A stretch of 64,000 nucleotides of DNA, from positions 19,551 to 83,550 of the forward strand of contig JAIPDO010000010.1 in assembly GCA_021737645.1 (NCBI GenBank), written 5' to 3'. A program made the translations under genes and the position numbers. Within the stretch, counting starts at the first letter, position 1; each line of letters begins with the position of its first letter. Under the pieces are notes generated by a model that saw only the letters and a program-made list of their open reading frames with translations, did no database searches and was not told the DNA's origin. Positions 1 to 10,094 of the stretch are shown piece by piece. The stretch is from Desulfarculaceae bacterium (GTDB lineage: Bacteria > Desulfobacterota > Desulfarculia > Desulfarculales > Desulfarculaceae).

Positions 1-748
1 GGCACCCGCCACGGCCCATTAGGGTGGCGTCCAACCAATCCGCCCCGCCGCTCCAGGCGGCCTCCAGATTGGCGGCAAGCTGGTTTTGGCCGCCGTGCAG
101 GTGCAAACCCAGCTTCGCGCCGGGAAGTTCTTCATGTAAATAATCCAAGGCCTCGGCCAGCCGCTGGGGGGTGGCTCTCCCAGCGGTGTCGGCCAGGGCC
201 AGGCGGTGCACCCCCAGGCTGTGGAAGGGCATGAGCCATTGTAAAAGCCGCCCTGGTTCCGGCGGCCCCAGCATGGGACCCCCGAAGGCGCACTGCAAAC
301 CCATGCGCACCGTGAGGCCTTGGGCCAGGGCCTCGGCGGCCATGTCCCGGCAACGGGCCATGCCGTGCTCCACCGAGCAGCCCAGGTTGCGCCGGCTGTG
401 GATGTGCGACAGGGAGGCGGACAGGGCCACATGGGTGATGCCGCAATCCAAGGCGCGCTTCAGGCCCCGGAAGTTGAACACTAAGGACCAGATCTCAAGG
501 CCGGGCAACTGGTTGATACTGGCAAACAATTGCTCGATATGCGACATCTGGGGCATGCGGTCGGTGCGCACCAAGGAGCCTACCTGGAAGCGGCGCACTC
601 CGGCCTGGATCAGCGCCTCCAGCAGGCGTAGGCGCTCGGTGAGCGGTATCTCGTGGGGTTGGATCTGAAAGGCCTCCCGCAGGGTCTGGTCTTCCAGCCC
701 CATAACCCTGGGGCTGTCTATATTGGTAAGCACGGCGTTCGAAGACAT
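1..748 (-). CDS. HMG-CoA lyase-like / HMGL-family aldolase, 3' end truncated by window edge
   Basis: Reading the minus strand from ATG at 748 gives MSSNAVLTNIDSPRVMGLEDQTLREAFQIQPHEIPLTERLRLLEALIQAGVRRFQVGSLV..., an HMGL-like TIM barrel; open to the window edge. The ORF track lists only other frames here. Confidence 0.75.
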   Translation of the reverse strand, partial: MSSNAVLTNIDSPRVMGLEDQTLREAFQIQPHEIPLTERLRLLEALIQAGVRRFQVGSLVRTDRMPQMSHIEQLFASINQLPGLEIWSLVFNFRGLKRALDCGITHVALSASLSHIHSRRNLGCSVEHGMARCRDMAAEALAQGLTVRMGLQCAFGGPMLGPPEPGRLLQWLMPFHSLGVHRLALADTAGRATPQRLAEALDYLHEELPGAKLGLHLHGGQNQLAANLEAAWSGGADWLDATLMGRGGC

Positions 749-1055
749 ATGCCCAACTCCCGATTCGGTGGTGTCGCGGAGCCCGGATAGCGCTTGCCCG
801 CGCCGGGCCCATGCCCCTCAACATTGCAAACACCGCACCACACAGGAGCCGCACGCTAGCTAAAAGTAATTGTCGTTTTATTCCTAATGCTTGGGCTAAG
901 AAGCCTCCACGAGCCTGCCGACCGGATGGCTAGGGGATGCTTCCAAAGGGTAGGGCTGTTGACAAAATGGGGCTGTCTTGGCCCTAAAACGACGCTACCC
1001 CCAGGAGCGAGTCCAGGGGGTGGCGGGAGGTATCGGTTGAAGCGTTTGCTTTAGG

Positions 1056-1871
1056 TTAGGCCGGTATGTCCTCGCGGGCCGGGGCGCCGCCCACCAGGGC
1101 CAGCCGGGGCGCGGCCATGGTGATGCCCTCCTCGGCGAACTTGTTGTCGATCACCTCGTTGAGGGACCACTTGCCGGTGATGGCGTATTTGCGGGCCACC
1201 CAGAAGCGGGCCTGCATCTCCCGGTAGTTGGGCGAGAACCTGGCGATGACCACCTTGGGGGCGGGTTTGTCCAGCACCCGCTCGTCACCCTCCAAAATGT
1301 CCATCACCACCTTTTTCACCTTGGCCAGGTCCTGGTCGTAAGGGATGAAAAAGTCGATGTCAACCCGGCGTTTGGGCTTGGCGCTGAAGTTCACCACCTG
1401 GTCGTTCATCACCTTGTGGTTGGGTATGAAGATCACCTTGCCGTCAAAGGTCCTGAGTTGGGTGTACATGATGGAGACATTCTCCACGTTGCCCACCTTG
1501 CCGCCGATGCCCACGGTGTCGCCCTTTTTGAGCGGTAGCCTGGGGATGTAGGGCTTGGCGATGATGTAGGCGGCCACCAGGATCATGAGGATGACCACGA
1601 TGGTGCGGAACAGGAGCATGCCTGGGAAGCCCAGCACGTTGAGGACCACCAAGGTGGCCATGAACAGCACTATGATGTGCAGGCCGGTGACCGACATGGC
1701 CGCCCGGCGCTCGGGTACGCCGAATTTTACCAATAAGTTGGCCAGCACCCGCCCCAGGAAAACGGTCAGGAACAGCACGATCACCAACAGGATCACCGCT
1801 TTGACCACGATGGGGCCGAATTTGTCTCCAACCTCGCTGATTTGGCTCACGTATGTGTTCATAGAATCCAT
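1056..1871 (-). CDS. Small-conductance mechanosensitive channel (MscS family)
   Basis: MDSMNTYVSQISEVGDKFGP..., TM segments followed by MscS beta domain (KKGDTVGIGGKVGNVENVSIMYTQLRTFDGKVIFIPNHKVMNDQVVNFS). Start at 1871 preferred over 1979 because a Shine-Dalgarno precedes it. Confidence 0.9.
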   Translation of the reverse strand: MDSMNTYVSQISEVGDKFGPIVVKAVILLVIVLFLTVFLGRVLANLLVKFGVPERRAAMSVTGLHIIVLFMATLVVLNVLGFPGMLLFRTIVVILMILVAAYIIAKPYIPRLPLKKGDTVGIGGKVGNVENVSIMYTQLRTFDGKVIFIPNHKVMNDQVVNFSAKPKRRVDIDFFIPYDQDLAKVKKVVMDILEGDERVLDKPAPKVVIARFSPNYREMQARFWVARKYAITGKWSLNEVIDNKFAEEGITMAAPRLALVGGAPAREDIPA

Positions 1872-2286
1872 GACCACCTCCTGAGGTAGTGGAATGGCAG
1901 TGGCCGGCCCCCTGCTTGCTAAAAGCCCCGGTCCCGTTTCATACAGCGGCCAATGGTCACCGTTACGGCGGGCGTGCATGGCCTCCCGGCATTATTACCT
2001 ATTCAGGCTACACCTTCTACATTATCCCAGTCTATACTCAGCCCGAGAAATCAATTGCCTCGCCCTCACGCGGCGCGGCAAAGTCCTTACATCAACAATT
2101 GACTACTATAAATATATTAGCTAAATGTGCATTGGTTGGTGCCACAGCAGACCCGGCCCGTTGGCGACCGCCCTAGCCAGGGCAGTGAAAGTTGCGGAGC
2201 CGGGGTTGTTACAACTGTCTGATAAAAAATACTATATTCATAATTGTGCTTGGCTTGGGACAAACGCGAGGCTATTATCAGGCAAC

Positions 2287-3873
2287 ATGAAGTGTGCAAG
2301 ATGGAACAATCTTAAAACGGGGGCGGGTTGGGCCATTACAGTTGCTCTGGTGCTGTTGTTGAGTACCGGGACAGCCCTGGGGGAGGGTCAGGCGGAAAGC
2401 GAGTTGCCCCTGTTGCCGGGAGGAGGCATTGGTAAGGCCCAAAAAATGAGCCTTCCCGAAGCCGTTTTTCTGGTGGTGCGCGGCAACACCAGCATCGAAA
2501 ACGCCTACCTGGACCGGGTGGTGCAGAAGTTCGGCCTGGAGGTGGAGGAGCACAAGTTCAAGCCCGACATCTCTTTTGACTCCAGCTTGGTCCGCTCGGG
2601 CTCCGATGAGGAGTACGACTACTCCGACGGCGACAACACGACAGACACCAACGATACCCAGTTTCAGGCCACGGCCTCTATGACCGAACTGATACCCACC
2701 GGCGCCCAGTTCACCTTTAGCTGGGAGTTCAACAAGACAACCGGCGACACTTCCGGCAGCTACTCCAGCGATGATGACAGCACCGTCAACACCTGGAGCA
2801 TTCAAATGCAGCAGCCCCTGCTCAGGGGAGGCGGCATAGACGTGAACATGGCTTCGGTGCGCCAGGCCCGCATCAGCGAGCAGCAGAATATACTGGCCCT
2901 CAAGGGCACCCTCATCGACACCATCACCACCACTATTTTCGATTACCGCTCTTTTCTGGAGTCGGCCCGTCAGGTGGTCATCGTGCTGCGCTCTCTTAAG
3001 CGGGCCTACCAGCTGCTGGAGGAGAACAAGGCTCTCATCGCCGCCGGGCGCATGGCCAAAAGCGACCTGGTGCAGTCGGAGTCGAACCTGGCCAACCAGC
3101 GCATCGCCTACCAGCAGACCCTCAATGACGTGCAGCAAACCCGCCTTGAGTTGTTGCGTACCCTGAACCTGAACAAAAACACCAAAATAGATCCGACCGA
3201 GGTGTTCAATCTGCCCAAAACCCTTCCCACCATGAAGCAGTGCCTGGCTCTGGCCTATGCCAACCAGCCCGCTTATTTGCAGGCCAAGTTGGTGCTGGAA
3301 TACAGCAAACAGGATATGGTTTTGGCCAAAAACAACATGTTGTGGGACTTGAACCTTTTGGTCAACTACAACCGTACCGACACCCGCTCCGCCTCGGACG
3401 GCGACTCCAACGACTCCAACTGGGACGCCGGGTTGTACCTGAGCATTCCGGTATATGGGCAGACCCGCATGAACCGCCAGTCCCAATTGCTTTCGGCGCG
3501 CTCCAACCTGCTCAAGGCCAAAAACAGCCTTAGGCAGTCCAACGAAAACCTGCTGATCGACGTGGACAACGGGCTGAGGGATGTGAGTATAAAAAAAGAG
3601 CAGGTCAAGCTGTCGCGCGAAGCCCTGCGGCTTTCCCAGTTGCAGCTGCAAAACGAGCAGGAAAAGCTTAAATACGGACGTTCCTCCAACTTTCAGGTGG
3701 TTAGTTATCAGCTTGACTTGGCCAACGCGGAGAACACCTTGCTTACTGCGGAAGTAGACTACCTTAACAGCCTGGTCAGCCTGGACCAGACCCTGGGCAC
3801 CACCTTGAACACCTGGCGCATAGACTTCAAAACCCAGCGTAAATCGGCCGAAAGTAAGGTGTGGGGACGATGA
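2287..3873 (+). CDS. TolC-family outer membrane efflux protein
   Basis: Signal peptide MKCARWNNLKTGAGWAITVALVLLLSTGTALG; paired coiled-coil repeats; in an operon with adaptor and ABC genes. Confidence 0.85.
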   Translation: MKCARWNNLKTGAGWAITVALVLLLSTGTALGEGQAESELPLLPGGGIGKAQKMSLPEAVFLVVRGNTSIENAYLDRVVQKFGLEVEEHKFKPDISFDSSLVRSGSDEEYDYSDGDNTTDTNDTQFQATASMTELIPTGAQFTFSWEFNKTTGDTSGSYSSDDDSTVNTWSIQMQQPLLRGGGIDVNMASVRQARISEQQNILALKGTLIDTITTTIFDYRSFLESARQVVIVLRSLKRAYQLLEENKALIAAGRMAKSDLVQSESNLANQRIAYQQTLNDVQQTRLELLRTLNLNKNTKIDPTEVFNLPKTLPTMKQCLALAYANQPAYLQAKLVLEYSKQDMVLAKNNMLWDLNLLVNYNRTDTRSASDGDSNDSNWDAGLYLSIPVYGQTRMNRQSQLLSARSNLLKAKNSLRQSNENLLIDVDNGLRDVSIKKEQVKLSREALRLSQLQLQNEQEKLKYGRSSNFQVVSYQLDLANAENTLLTAEVDYLNSLVSLDQTLGTTLNTWRIDFKTQRKSAESKVWGR

Positions 3874-3902
3874 ACCGGCCGGAAACGAGGAGTTGCTGAG
3901 CC

Positions 3903-5654
3903 ATGGCTGAAGCCAAGCTCGATTACCAAAAGCTGGTGAGCGGTTTGCCCCAAGGAATCTTGGGCCTGGGGCCACAGGGTGAAGTGAGGCAGATGAATGC
4001 CGCGGCCGGCCGAATTCTGGGGATAGCCCCGGACCAGGCTTCCGGACGAATCTTCAGCGAGCTGTTCGCCGATCGCCTGGAGCAGGGCGAAGAGCTTTTC
4101 AAGACCATCGCCTCGGCCCAGTCCAAGGGCACCGCCATCAGCGGCCTGGTCATACCTCTGCCGGGCAGCGACGGCGAGCAGAACCATGTCGCTCTTACGG
4201 TAAGCCCTCTTGCCGGGGGTGAGTCGGCGGTAGTGCTGGCCGATGTCAGCCGACAGGAGCAGATGCGGCGGCACCACCAGAAAAAGCACGATCAGGCCAC
4301 CAGCTGGGCCCTGCGCCTGGAGCAGGAAAAAACCAGGCTGGAGCAGATGCTGAAAAAACATACGCGCCTGCGCCTGTTGGCGGCTCTGGTGATTATCCTT
4401 GTTTTCGCTGGGGCTGGTTTTTACGTGTGGACCCGCACCAACCTTGTCTCCTATGTGGAACACGAGGTCCATGGCACCACAAAAGCCGCCGCCGCCGGAG
4501 CCACCGTCACCGTGCAGCCCTGCCTCCTCAACTCTTCCATCACGCTCTCGGGCAGCATCCAACCCTACGAGACCATCAACCTGTTAAGTCCATTTGCCGG
4601 ACGCATTTTGGAGAGGCATTTCGACTATGGGCAAAAGGTGAACCAGGGCGACCTGCTGCTCAAACTGGACATCTCGGAGTTGGAACTGAAGTTGAGGGAT
4701 GCTGAAGTCGCGGCCATAAAGGCCCAGGATGACTACAACAAGCTCAAGGATTGGAAGCACAGCCCCACCGTTCTGCAGGCCCAGCGCGCGCTGAACAAGG
4801 CCGAAAATGATTTGGACGTCACCCAACAAAAACTGAAAGAGTCGGAGATGCTCTACAAGCGGGGCATTATCCCTCTGGACGAATTCCGTTCCTTGAAGGA
4901 GCAGGTGCTCAACCAAACCATCAGTCTCTCCACCCTCAAGGACCAACTGCGCACGGCCGTTGAAAAGGGCAGGCGAGATAATCTTAGGGTGGCCAGGCTG
5001 CAAAAAGAAAATGCCGATGCCAAGCTGGCCAAGATTCGGCGTCATATAAAAAAGGGCCGCATCGTGGCCCCTGTGGTGGGAGTGGCCATAAAGCCCACTG
5101 GAGACCATGCCAGCAAAAAAGAAAACGCAACCGAGGTGGGTTACGAGGTGCAAAAGGGGCAGGTCCTGTTGGCGCTGGGCAACCTGGAGCGGCTTTCGGT
5201 TTTAACCCACGTGGGCGAATTGAACGTGGCCAAATTGAATAAAGGGCAAAAGGTGGTGATCACCAGCTACGCCTTCCCTGATCTGGTGATCAATGGTCAC
5301 ATCGACACGGTCAGCTCACAGGCCATCCAGAGCGGTTCCGATTCGCCTCCATCGTTCCTGGTCAAAGTGACCACGGACGATCTCACTCCGGCCCAGCAGG
5401 CAAAGCTGCGCCTGGGCATGAGCGCCGACTTGGAAGTGCAGGTCTTCGTCAATCCCAAGGCCCTGGTGGTGCCCATTGCGGCGGTGCATCCCTGCGCCAA
5501 GGGCGGCCACGCCGTCACCGTGGTCGATGAGAGCGGGGCTTGCAAGGACGTGGGCGTAAAGACCGGCGTCACCACAATGGATAAGGTGGAGATAACCAAG
5601 GGCCTGAAGCCCGGCGACAAGGTGCTCGTGCCCGCGGCCCCGCAGGGGGGCTGA
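3903..5654 (+). CDS. PAS domain - TM - HlyD/MacA-type periplasmic adaptor fusion
   Basis: N-terminal PAS-like segment (LVSGLPQGILGLGPQGEVRQMNAAAGRILGIAPDQASGR), one TM (LLAALVIILVFAGAGFYVW), then biotinyl-lipoyl/coiled-coil adaptor (GRILERHFDYGQKVNQGDLLLKLD). Confidence 0.85.
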   Translation: MAEAKLDYQKLVSGLPQGILGLGPQGEVRQMNAAAGRILGIAPDQASGRIFSELFADRLEQGEELFKTIASAQSKGTAISGLVIPLPGSDGEQNHVALTVSPLAGGESAVVLADVSRQEQMRRHHQKKHDQATSWALRLEQEKTRLEQMLKKHTRLRLLAALVIILVFAGAGFYVWTRTNLVSYVEHEVHGTTKAAAAGATVTVQPCLLNSSITLSGSIQPYETINLLSPFAGRILERHFDYGQKVNQGDLLLKLDISELELKLRDAEVAAIKAQDDYNKLKDWKHSPTVLQAQRALNKAENDLDVTQQKLKESEMLYKRGIIPLDEFRSLKEQVLNQTISLSTLKDQLRTAVEKGRRDNLRVARLQKENADAKLAKIRRHIKKGRIVAPVVGVAIKPTGDHASKKENATEVGYEVQKGQVLLALGNLERLSVLTHVGELNVAKLNKGQKVVITSYAFPDLVINGHIDTVSSQAIQSGSDSPPSFLVKVTTDDLTPAQQAKLRLGMSADLEVQVFVNPKALVVPIAAVHPCAKGGHAVTVVDESGACKDVGVKTGVTTMDKVEITKGLKPGDKVLVPAAPQGG

Positions 5655-5662
5655 AACACGCC

Positions 5663-6337
5663 ATGGCCCTGATCGAACTCAGCAGCATAACCAAGACCTA
5701 TCACATCGGCGAGATGGACGTGGATGTGCTCAAGGGGGTGGACTTGTCCGTGGAGGCGGGGGAACTGCTGGCTATCATGGGCGAGAGCGGCGGCGGCAAA
5801 TCCACCCTGATGAATATAATCGGTTTTTTAGATAGTCCCAGCGGAGGCGCCTATAAGTTCGATGGTGAGGATGTCGATCATCTCGATGACAATGATTTGG
5901 CCCGCATCCGCAACCAGAAGATCGGGTTTATCTTTCAGCAGTTCAACCTGCTGCCTCGGCTCACCGCCCTGGAAAACGTGAGTTTGCCCCTGGTTTACCG
6001 GGGAGTCCCAAGCCATCAGCGCGAAAAGTTGGCCGAACAGATGCTCAAGCGGGTGGGCATGGGCGACCGCATGACCCACCACCCACCCGAGCTATCCGGC
6101 GGCCAGCAGCAAAGGGTGGCCATAGCCCGAGCCCTGTCCGGCAGCCCCTCGCTTATTCTGGCCGACGAGCCCACCGGGGCCCTGGACTCCCAGGTGAGCC
6201 AGGAGATAATGGACATCTTTTTGGACCTGAACCGGGAAAAGAAGATAACCACGGTGATGGTGACCCACGACCCCAAAGTGGGGAGGCAATGCCGCCGTAC
6301 GGTGCGTATGGCCGACGGCTGCCTGGTCGAGGTTTGA
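5663..6337 (+). CDS. ABC transporter ATP-binding protein (MacB/LolD type)
   Basis: Walker A GESGGGKST, signature LSGGQQQRVAIARAL, Walker B LILADEPTGALDS. Confidence 0.95.
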   Translation: MALIELSSITKTYHIGEMDVDVLKGVDLSVEAGELLAIMGESGGGKSTLMNIIGFLDSPSGGAYKFDGEDVDHLDDNDLARIRNQKIGFIFQQFNLLPRLTALENVSLPLVYRGVPSHQREKLAEQMLKRVGMGDRMTHHPPELSGGQQQRVAIARALSGSPSLILADEPTGALDSQVSQEIMDIFLDLNREKKITTVMVTHDPKVGRQCRRTVRMADGCLVEV

Positions 6338-6343
6338 TCACGT

Positions 6344-7552
6344 ATGATCGCTTTCAACGAAATAGTGCGTGAGGCGCTCAAAAGCCAGGCCGCGGCCAAG
6401 CAAAGGACCGTTCTGGCCCTGATCGGCATCGTTATCGGCATCGGTTCGGTCATCGCCCTGGTCACGGTAGGCCAGATGGTGCAGCTCACTTCCGAGCAGC
6501 AGTTTAGGCAGATGGGCACCAACATCATCACCATCCAGCGCGGGTGGGGTGACTCCAAGGCCGGGGCGGGCAAACAGGACCGTCAGGGTGAGATGATAAC
6601 TTGGAGCGAGGCCAAGGGCCTGGCCAAAAAATTTCCCAAGCTCGAAGCGGTGTCCCCCTACACCAGCAGCTGGGGTCAGCCGCTATACGCCGATAAATCC
6701 TTGGACATGCCGGTATTGGGGGTGACCAGCAGCTTTGGGAACATCAACAAGCTGACCATGGCCCAGGGCCGCTTTATCAGCGATTTGGACGGCTACTCCT
6801 TTTTTGGGGTGTTGGGCGCCGGGGCTGCGGCCAAACTGCGCCAGAGGGGAGCCAAAAAGCTCCTAGGCGAGACGGTGTTTTTCAAGGGCCGTGGTTTTAA
6901 GATAATCGGGGTGCTGAATAGAGCCGAAGAGGGCGGCATGCGCCCCTTTGAGATAAACCCAGGAATGATGATCCCCATACACACCTCTTTTCTTTTCAAG
7001 CAAAACCGCTCACTCACCGAGATCATGGCCCGCCTCGCGCCAGGGATGGACCGCCGGAAACTGGCTTATTCACTTGAGCAATATTTCAAAATGTATCATC
7101 CCAAATTGAGCATCCAGGTGCGTAGCGCCGAGCAGCTAATTGCGGAGATGGCCAAACAGAGTCGGTTGTTCACGCTTTTATTGGCTGCCATTGGCAGCAT
7201 TTCGCTGTTGGTGGGAGGCATCGGGGTGATGAATGTGATGCTGGTCGCGGTATCCGAGCGGCGCAAGGAAATCGGCATCCGACGGGCTCTGGGGGCAATG
7301 CAGATCGACATCAGGGCTCAGTTCCTGGTGGAATCGGTGATCCTGTGCCTGGCTGGTGGAGTGATCGGCATCGCTTTGGGGGTTGGTGCTGCCTATGTGC
7401 TGGCCAAAGTCAACGAGTGGATTTTTTTCGTGTCTGGCATGGGCCTGGTCTTGGGCGTGGGGGTCTCCAGCGCCATCGGAGTATTTTTCGGCTATTTTCC
7501 AGCTCGCCAGGCCAGCCGCCTCGACCCCATTCTGGCGCTCAGGGACGAATAA
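6344..7552 (+). CDS. ABC transporter permease (MacB/FtsX family)
   Basis: MacB_PCD periplasmic domain and C-terminal FtsX motif GGIGVMNVMLVAVSERRKEIGIRRALGA. Confidence 0.93.
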   Translation: MIAFNEIVREALKSQAAAKQRTVLALIGIVIGIGSVIALVTVGQMVQLTSEQQFRQMGTNIITIQRGWGDSKAGAGKQDRQGEMITWSEAKGLAKKFPKLEAVSPYTSSWGQPLYADKSLDMPVLGVTSSFGNINKLTMAQGRFISDLDGYSFFGVLGAGAAAKLRQRGAKKLLGETVFFKGRGFKIIGVLNRAEEGGMRPFEINPGMMIPIHTSFLFKQNRSLTEIMARLAPGMDRRKLAYSLEQYFKMYHPKLSIQVRSAEQLIAEMAKQSRLFTLLLAAIGSISLLVGGIGVMNVMLVAVSERRKEIGIRRALGAMQIDIRAQFLVESVILCLAGGVIGIALGVGAAYVLAKVNEWIFFVSGMGLVLGVGVSSAIGVFFGYFPARQASRLDPILALRDE

Positions 7553-7792
7553 CGCAGGTTGCACCGGGGATTTTTGTGCTTACCTTAGGGTGGAAGTCGA
7601 CGAGTATTGAAAAGTAAGGATTATGACCATCCAATGACGATTTAGGCGCTGGTAGACATCGGGGGTGATTGAGGTAGCGCAACCGCTTTGGACGCATTAA
7701 GGTTGCATAGTTAATAAAGCCCGCAAGGGTTCAAGTTCGACGCGTATGTTTTAGCCTGCTCGTAGTTTTGACACCATTTGAGCTGAAAGGAA

Positions 7793-8182
7793 ATGAGAAT
7801 GAAGAAATCGCTGAGGATCATGCTTGTTTTGGCGCTTGGGGCTTTTCTTCTGACAGGCGCTTCAATAGCTATCGCAGGTGGCGGCCTCACCGGCAACTGG
7901 TCCGGTAACTGGAACTGCCCAGGCGGAGAGATCAAAAACGGTAAGCTTCACGGCAACCTCACCCAAAACGGCGACAAGGTGGAAGGCACCTGGACCTTGG
8001 TCAATACCGTTGAAGGCACCATCACCGGTCATCTTTCCGGAACCGCCAAGGGCGGAATGTTTATCGGCAACCTGCCGACCGGTAAGGCCACCATCCACTT
8101 TGACGGCACCTACACCGACAACAAGATTTCCGGCAAATACTCATCGCCCATCGGCAACGGTGGCTTCACTGTAACCAAATAG
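7793..8182 (+). CDS. Small secreted beta-rich protein of unknown function
   Basis: Signal peptide MRMKKSLRIMLVLALGAFLLTGASIAIAG, then short G-x-W/T beta-strand repeats. Confidence 0.7.
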   Translation: MRMKKSLRIMLVLALGAFLLTGASIAIAGGGLTGNWSGNWNCPGGEIKNGKLHGNLTQNGDKVEGTWTLVNTVEGTITGHLSGTAKGGMFIGNLPTGKATIHFDGTYTDNKISGKYSSPIGNGGFTVTK

Positions 8183-8194
8183 CTGTTAATCTCC

Positions 8195-8224
8195 GGGGCC
8201 CATGGGTTCAGGCCCGTGGGCCCC
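8195..8224 (+). terminator. Intergenic hairpin downstream of small secreted protein gene
   Basis: GGGGCCCATGGG ttcagg CCCGTGGGCCCC, 12-bp stem with one G-T wobble; no clear T-tract. Confidence 0.45.
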
Positions 8225-8477
8225 GTCACCATTACTTACCGGCATTTTAGCCTTAGATTGCCTCGCCTAACCTAGAGCCCAGGGCTGAATCAACGCCTCG
8301 GCTGCACCACCCTTTTCCATACCCGCCACAAATTGAAAGCCTGCCCTCCAAGTATCAACCCAAGAAGTGGTACATTGTTGGGGATCGGTCCAAGGGCCCA
8401 CCCGCCCGCCGGGCGCATTTGGTCGCCCGGGGCCAGGGCTTGCGTTTTAAATTGATGTGCGCACGGCGGAGATTTTT

Positions 8478-9860
8478 ATGACCACAAGCGAATCCATCAG
8501 TGGCACCGCCGCCAAAGGCCGCATCCTGGTGGTGGATGACGAACTGACCACCCTCAAGAATCTGCGCCGTATTTTGGAAAAGGAAGGCTATCAGGTCTCC
8601 ACCTACAGCAACCCGGTGAGGGCCCTGGAACTGCTCAAGCGCGAGACCTTCGACGTGTTGCTAAGCGACCTGCGCATGCCTCACCTGGATGGCCTGGAAT
8701 TGTTGGACCAGGCCAAGCTGATCGCGCCCGGCCTGGAGGTGATCATCATCACCGGCTACGCCAGCCTGGACGGCGCGGTGGAGGCCACCAAAAAAGGGGC
8801 CTATCATTTCCTGGCCAAGCCCTTCACTCCCGAGCAGGTGCGCCAGGTGGTGGCCGAGGCCCTGAGCCTTAAGCACAACAGGGACGCCTCCCAGAGCCTG
8901 GAGATACCGGACGACCAAGCCCAAGAGGGCTCCCTGGTCATTGGGCGGAGCCCCCAGATGCGCCGGGTGGCCGAGGTGATCGCCCAGATCGCCCCCACCG
9001 ACTGCAACGTTTTGATCATGGGCGAGTCCGGCACCGGCAAGGAATTGGCCGCCCGGGCCATCCACACCCATAGCCAGTGCGCCCAGGGGCCTTTCGTGGC
9101 CTTCAACTGCGCGGCGCTCAACGCCGAGCTCATGGAAAACGAGCTGTTCGGCCATGAAAAAGGTGCCTTCACCGGAGCCGGCGATACCAAGGCCGGCCTG
9201 CTGGAGGCGGCCCAGGGCGGCACCATCTTCCTGGACGAAATAGGCGAGATGCCACTGGCCATGCAGGTAAAGCTGCTGCGCGCCCTGCAAGAGCGGGAAG
9301 TGCTCAGGGTGGGGGGCACCCAGGCCGTGAGCCTTCAGGTGCGGGTGGTGGCGGCCACCGCCAGGGACCTAAAGGCCGAGGTGGGCCAGGGAGCCTTTCG
9401 CCAGGATCTGTATTACCGCCTCAACGTGGTGAGCCTTCTGTTACCGCGCCTGGCCGATCGCGGCGACGACATCCAACTTCTGGCCTATTACTTCCTGGGG
9501 ATTTTCAACCGCCGCATGAACAAGGAAGTCCGAGGCATCGACCCCCGCGCCATGGAGCTACTCACCAGCTACGCCTATCCGGGCAACGTTCGCGAGCTGG
9601 CCAACATCGTGGAGCGGGCGGTGGCCCTGTGCGGGCAGGAGATGATCACCGAGCGCGATCTGCCCCCCGACCTGGCCGCGGTTGAACTGGCCAGCTTTGC
9701 CCGTCCCGACAGCGAGTCGCCCACTCTGGAAGAGTTGGAGCGCCGCTACATTGAGCACATCCTGGAGATAACCGGCGGGGTGCGCACCAGGGCGGCGGAC
9801 ATCCTGGGCATCGACCGGGTCAGCCTGTGGCGCAAGATTAAGAAGTACGGTCTGGAATAG
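8478..9860 (+). CDS. Sigma54-dependent response regulator (NtrC family)
   Basis: REC domain (ILVVDDELTTLKNLRRIL), AAA+ GESGTGKE / GAFTGA, Fis HTH. ATG at 8478 preferred. Confidence 0.95.
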   Translation: MTTSESISGTAAKGRILVVDDELTTLKNLRRILEKEGYQVSTYSNPVRALELLKRETFDVLLSDLRMPHLDGLELLDQAKLIAPGLEVIIITGYASLDGAVEATKKGAYHFLAKPFTPEQVRQVVAEALSLKHNRDASQSLEIPDDQAQEGSLVIGRSPQMRRVAEVIAQIAPTDCNVLIMGESGTGKELAARAIHTHSQCAQGPFVAFNCAALNAELMENELFGHEKGAFTGAGDTKAGLLEAAQGGTIFLDEIGEMPLAMQVKLLRALQEREVLRVGGTQAVSLQVRVVAATARDLKAEVGQGAFRQDLYYRLNVVSLLLPRLADRGDDIQLLAYYFLGIFNRRMNKEVRGIDPRAMELLTSYAYPGNVRELANIVERAVALCGQEMITERDLPPDLAAVELASFARPDSESPTLEELERRYIEHILEITGGVRTRAADILGIDRVSLWRKIKKYGLE

Positions 9861-9884
9861 GGCGTTGCATTAGCGATACGGCGC

Positions 9885-9969
9885 GTTGCGTTTGCGCAAC
9901 AAACCATTCCCATCCTTTGAAATGGCGCTCTGCATGAGCCTTTTGGCATCACCCTATTGCATATAGCAA
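9885..9969. promoter_or_regulatory. Candidate enhancer sites for the adjacent sigma54 regulator
   Basis: Palindromes GTTGCGTTTGCGCAAC (9885-9900) and TTGCATATAGCAA (9957-9969), about 80-165 bp upstream of a -24/-12 promoter. Confidence 0.5.
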
Positions 9970-10047
9970 CAAATCGTTCCCGGTCACCCCCCTGCGCTTA
10001 AACCACAATTAAACCTTAAAATCAGCTAGTTGACCAAAATACCTTGC

Positions 10048-10064
10048 TTGGTACGTCCTTTGCT
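10048..10064 (+). promoter_or_regulatory. Sigma54 (-24/-12) promoter upstream of uspA-like gene
   Basis: TTGGTACGTCCTTTGCT against consensus TTGGCACGNNNNTTGCW; GG at 10050-10051, GC at 10062-10063, exact 10-bp spacing. Confidence 0.7.
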
Positions 10065-10094
10065 TTTGCCTTGGGGGAGGAAAGGCGAAGGCCC

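Noticed and set aside
2278-3975. 565-aa minus-strand ORF opposite the TolC-like gene
   Set aside because: Antisense shadow of a well-supported plus-strand gene; composition rich in Q/V/G/H repeats typical of reverse frames in GC-rich DNA.
9940-9962. TTTTGGCATCACCCTATTGC as a sigma54 promoter
   Set aside because: GG to GC spacing is 12 bp instead of 10; the site at 10048-10064 fits better.
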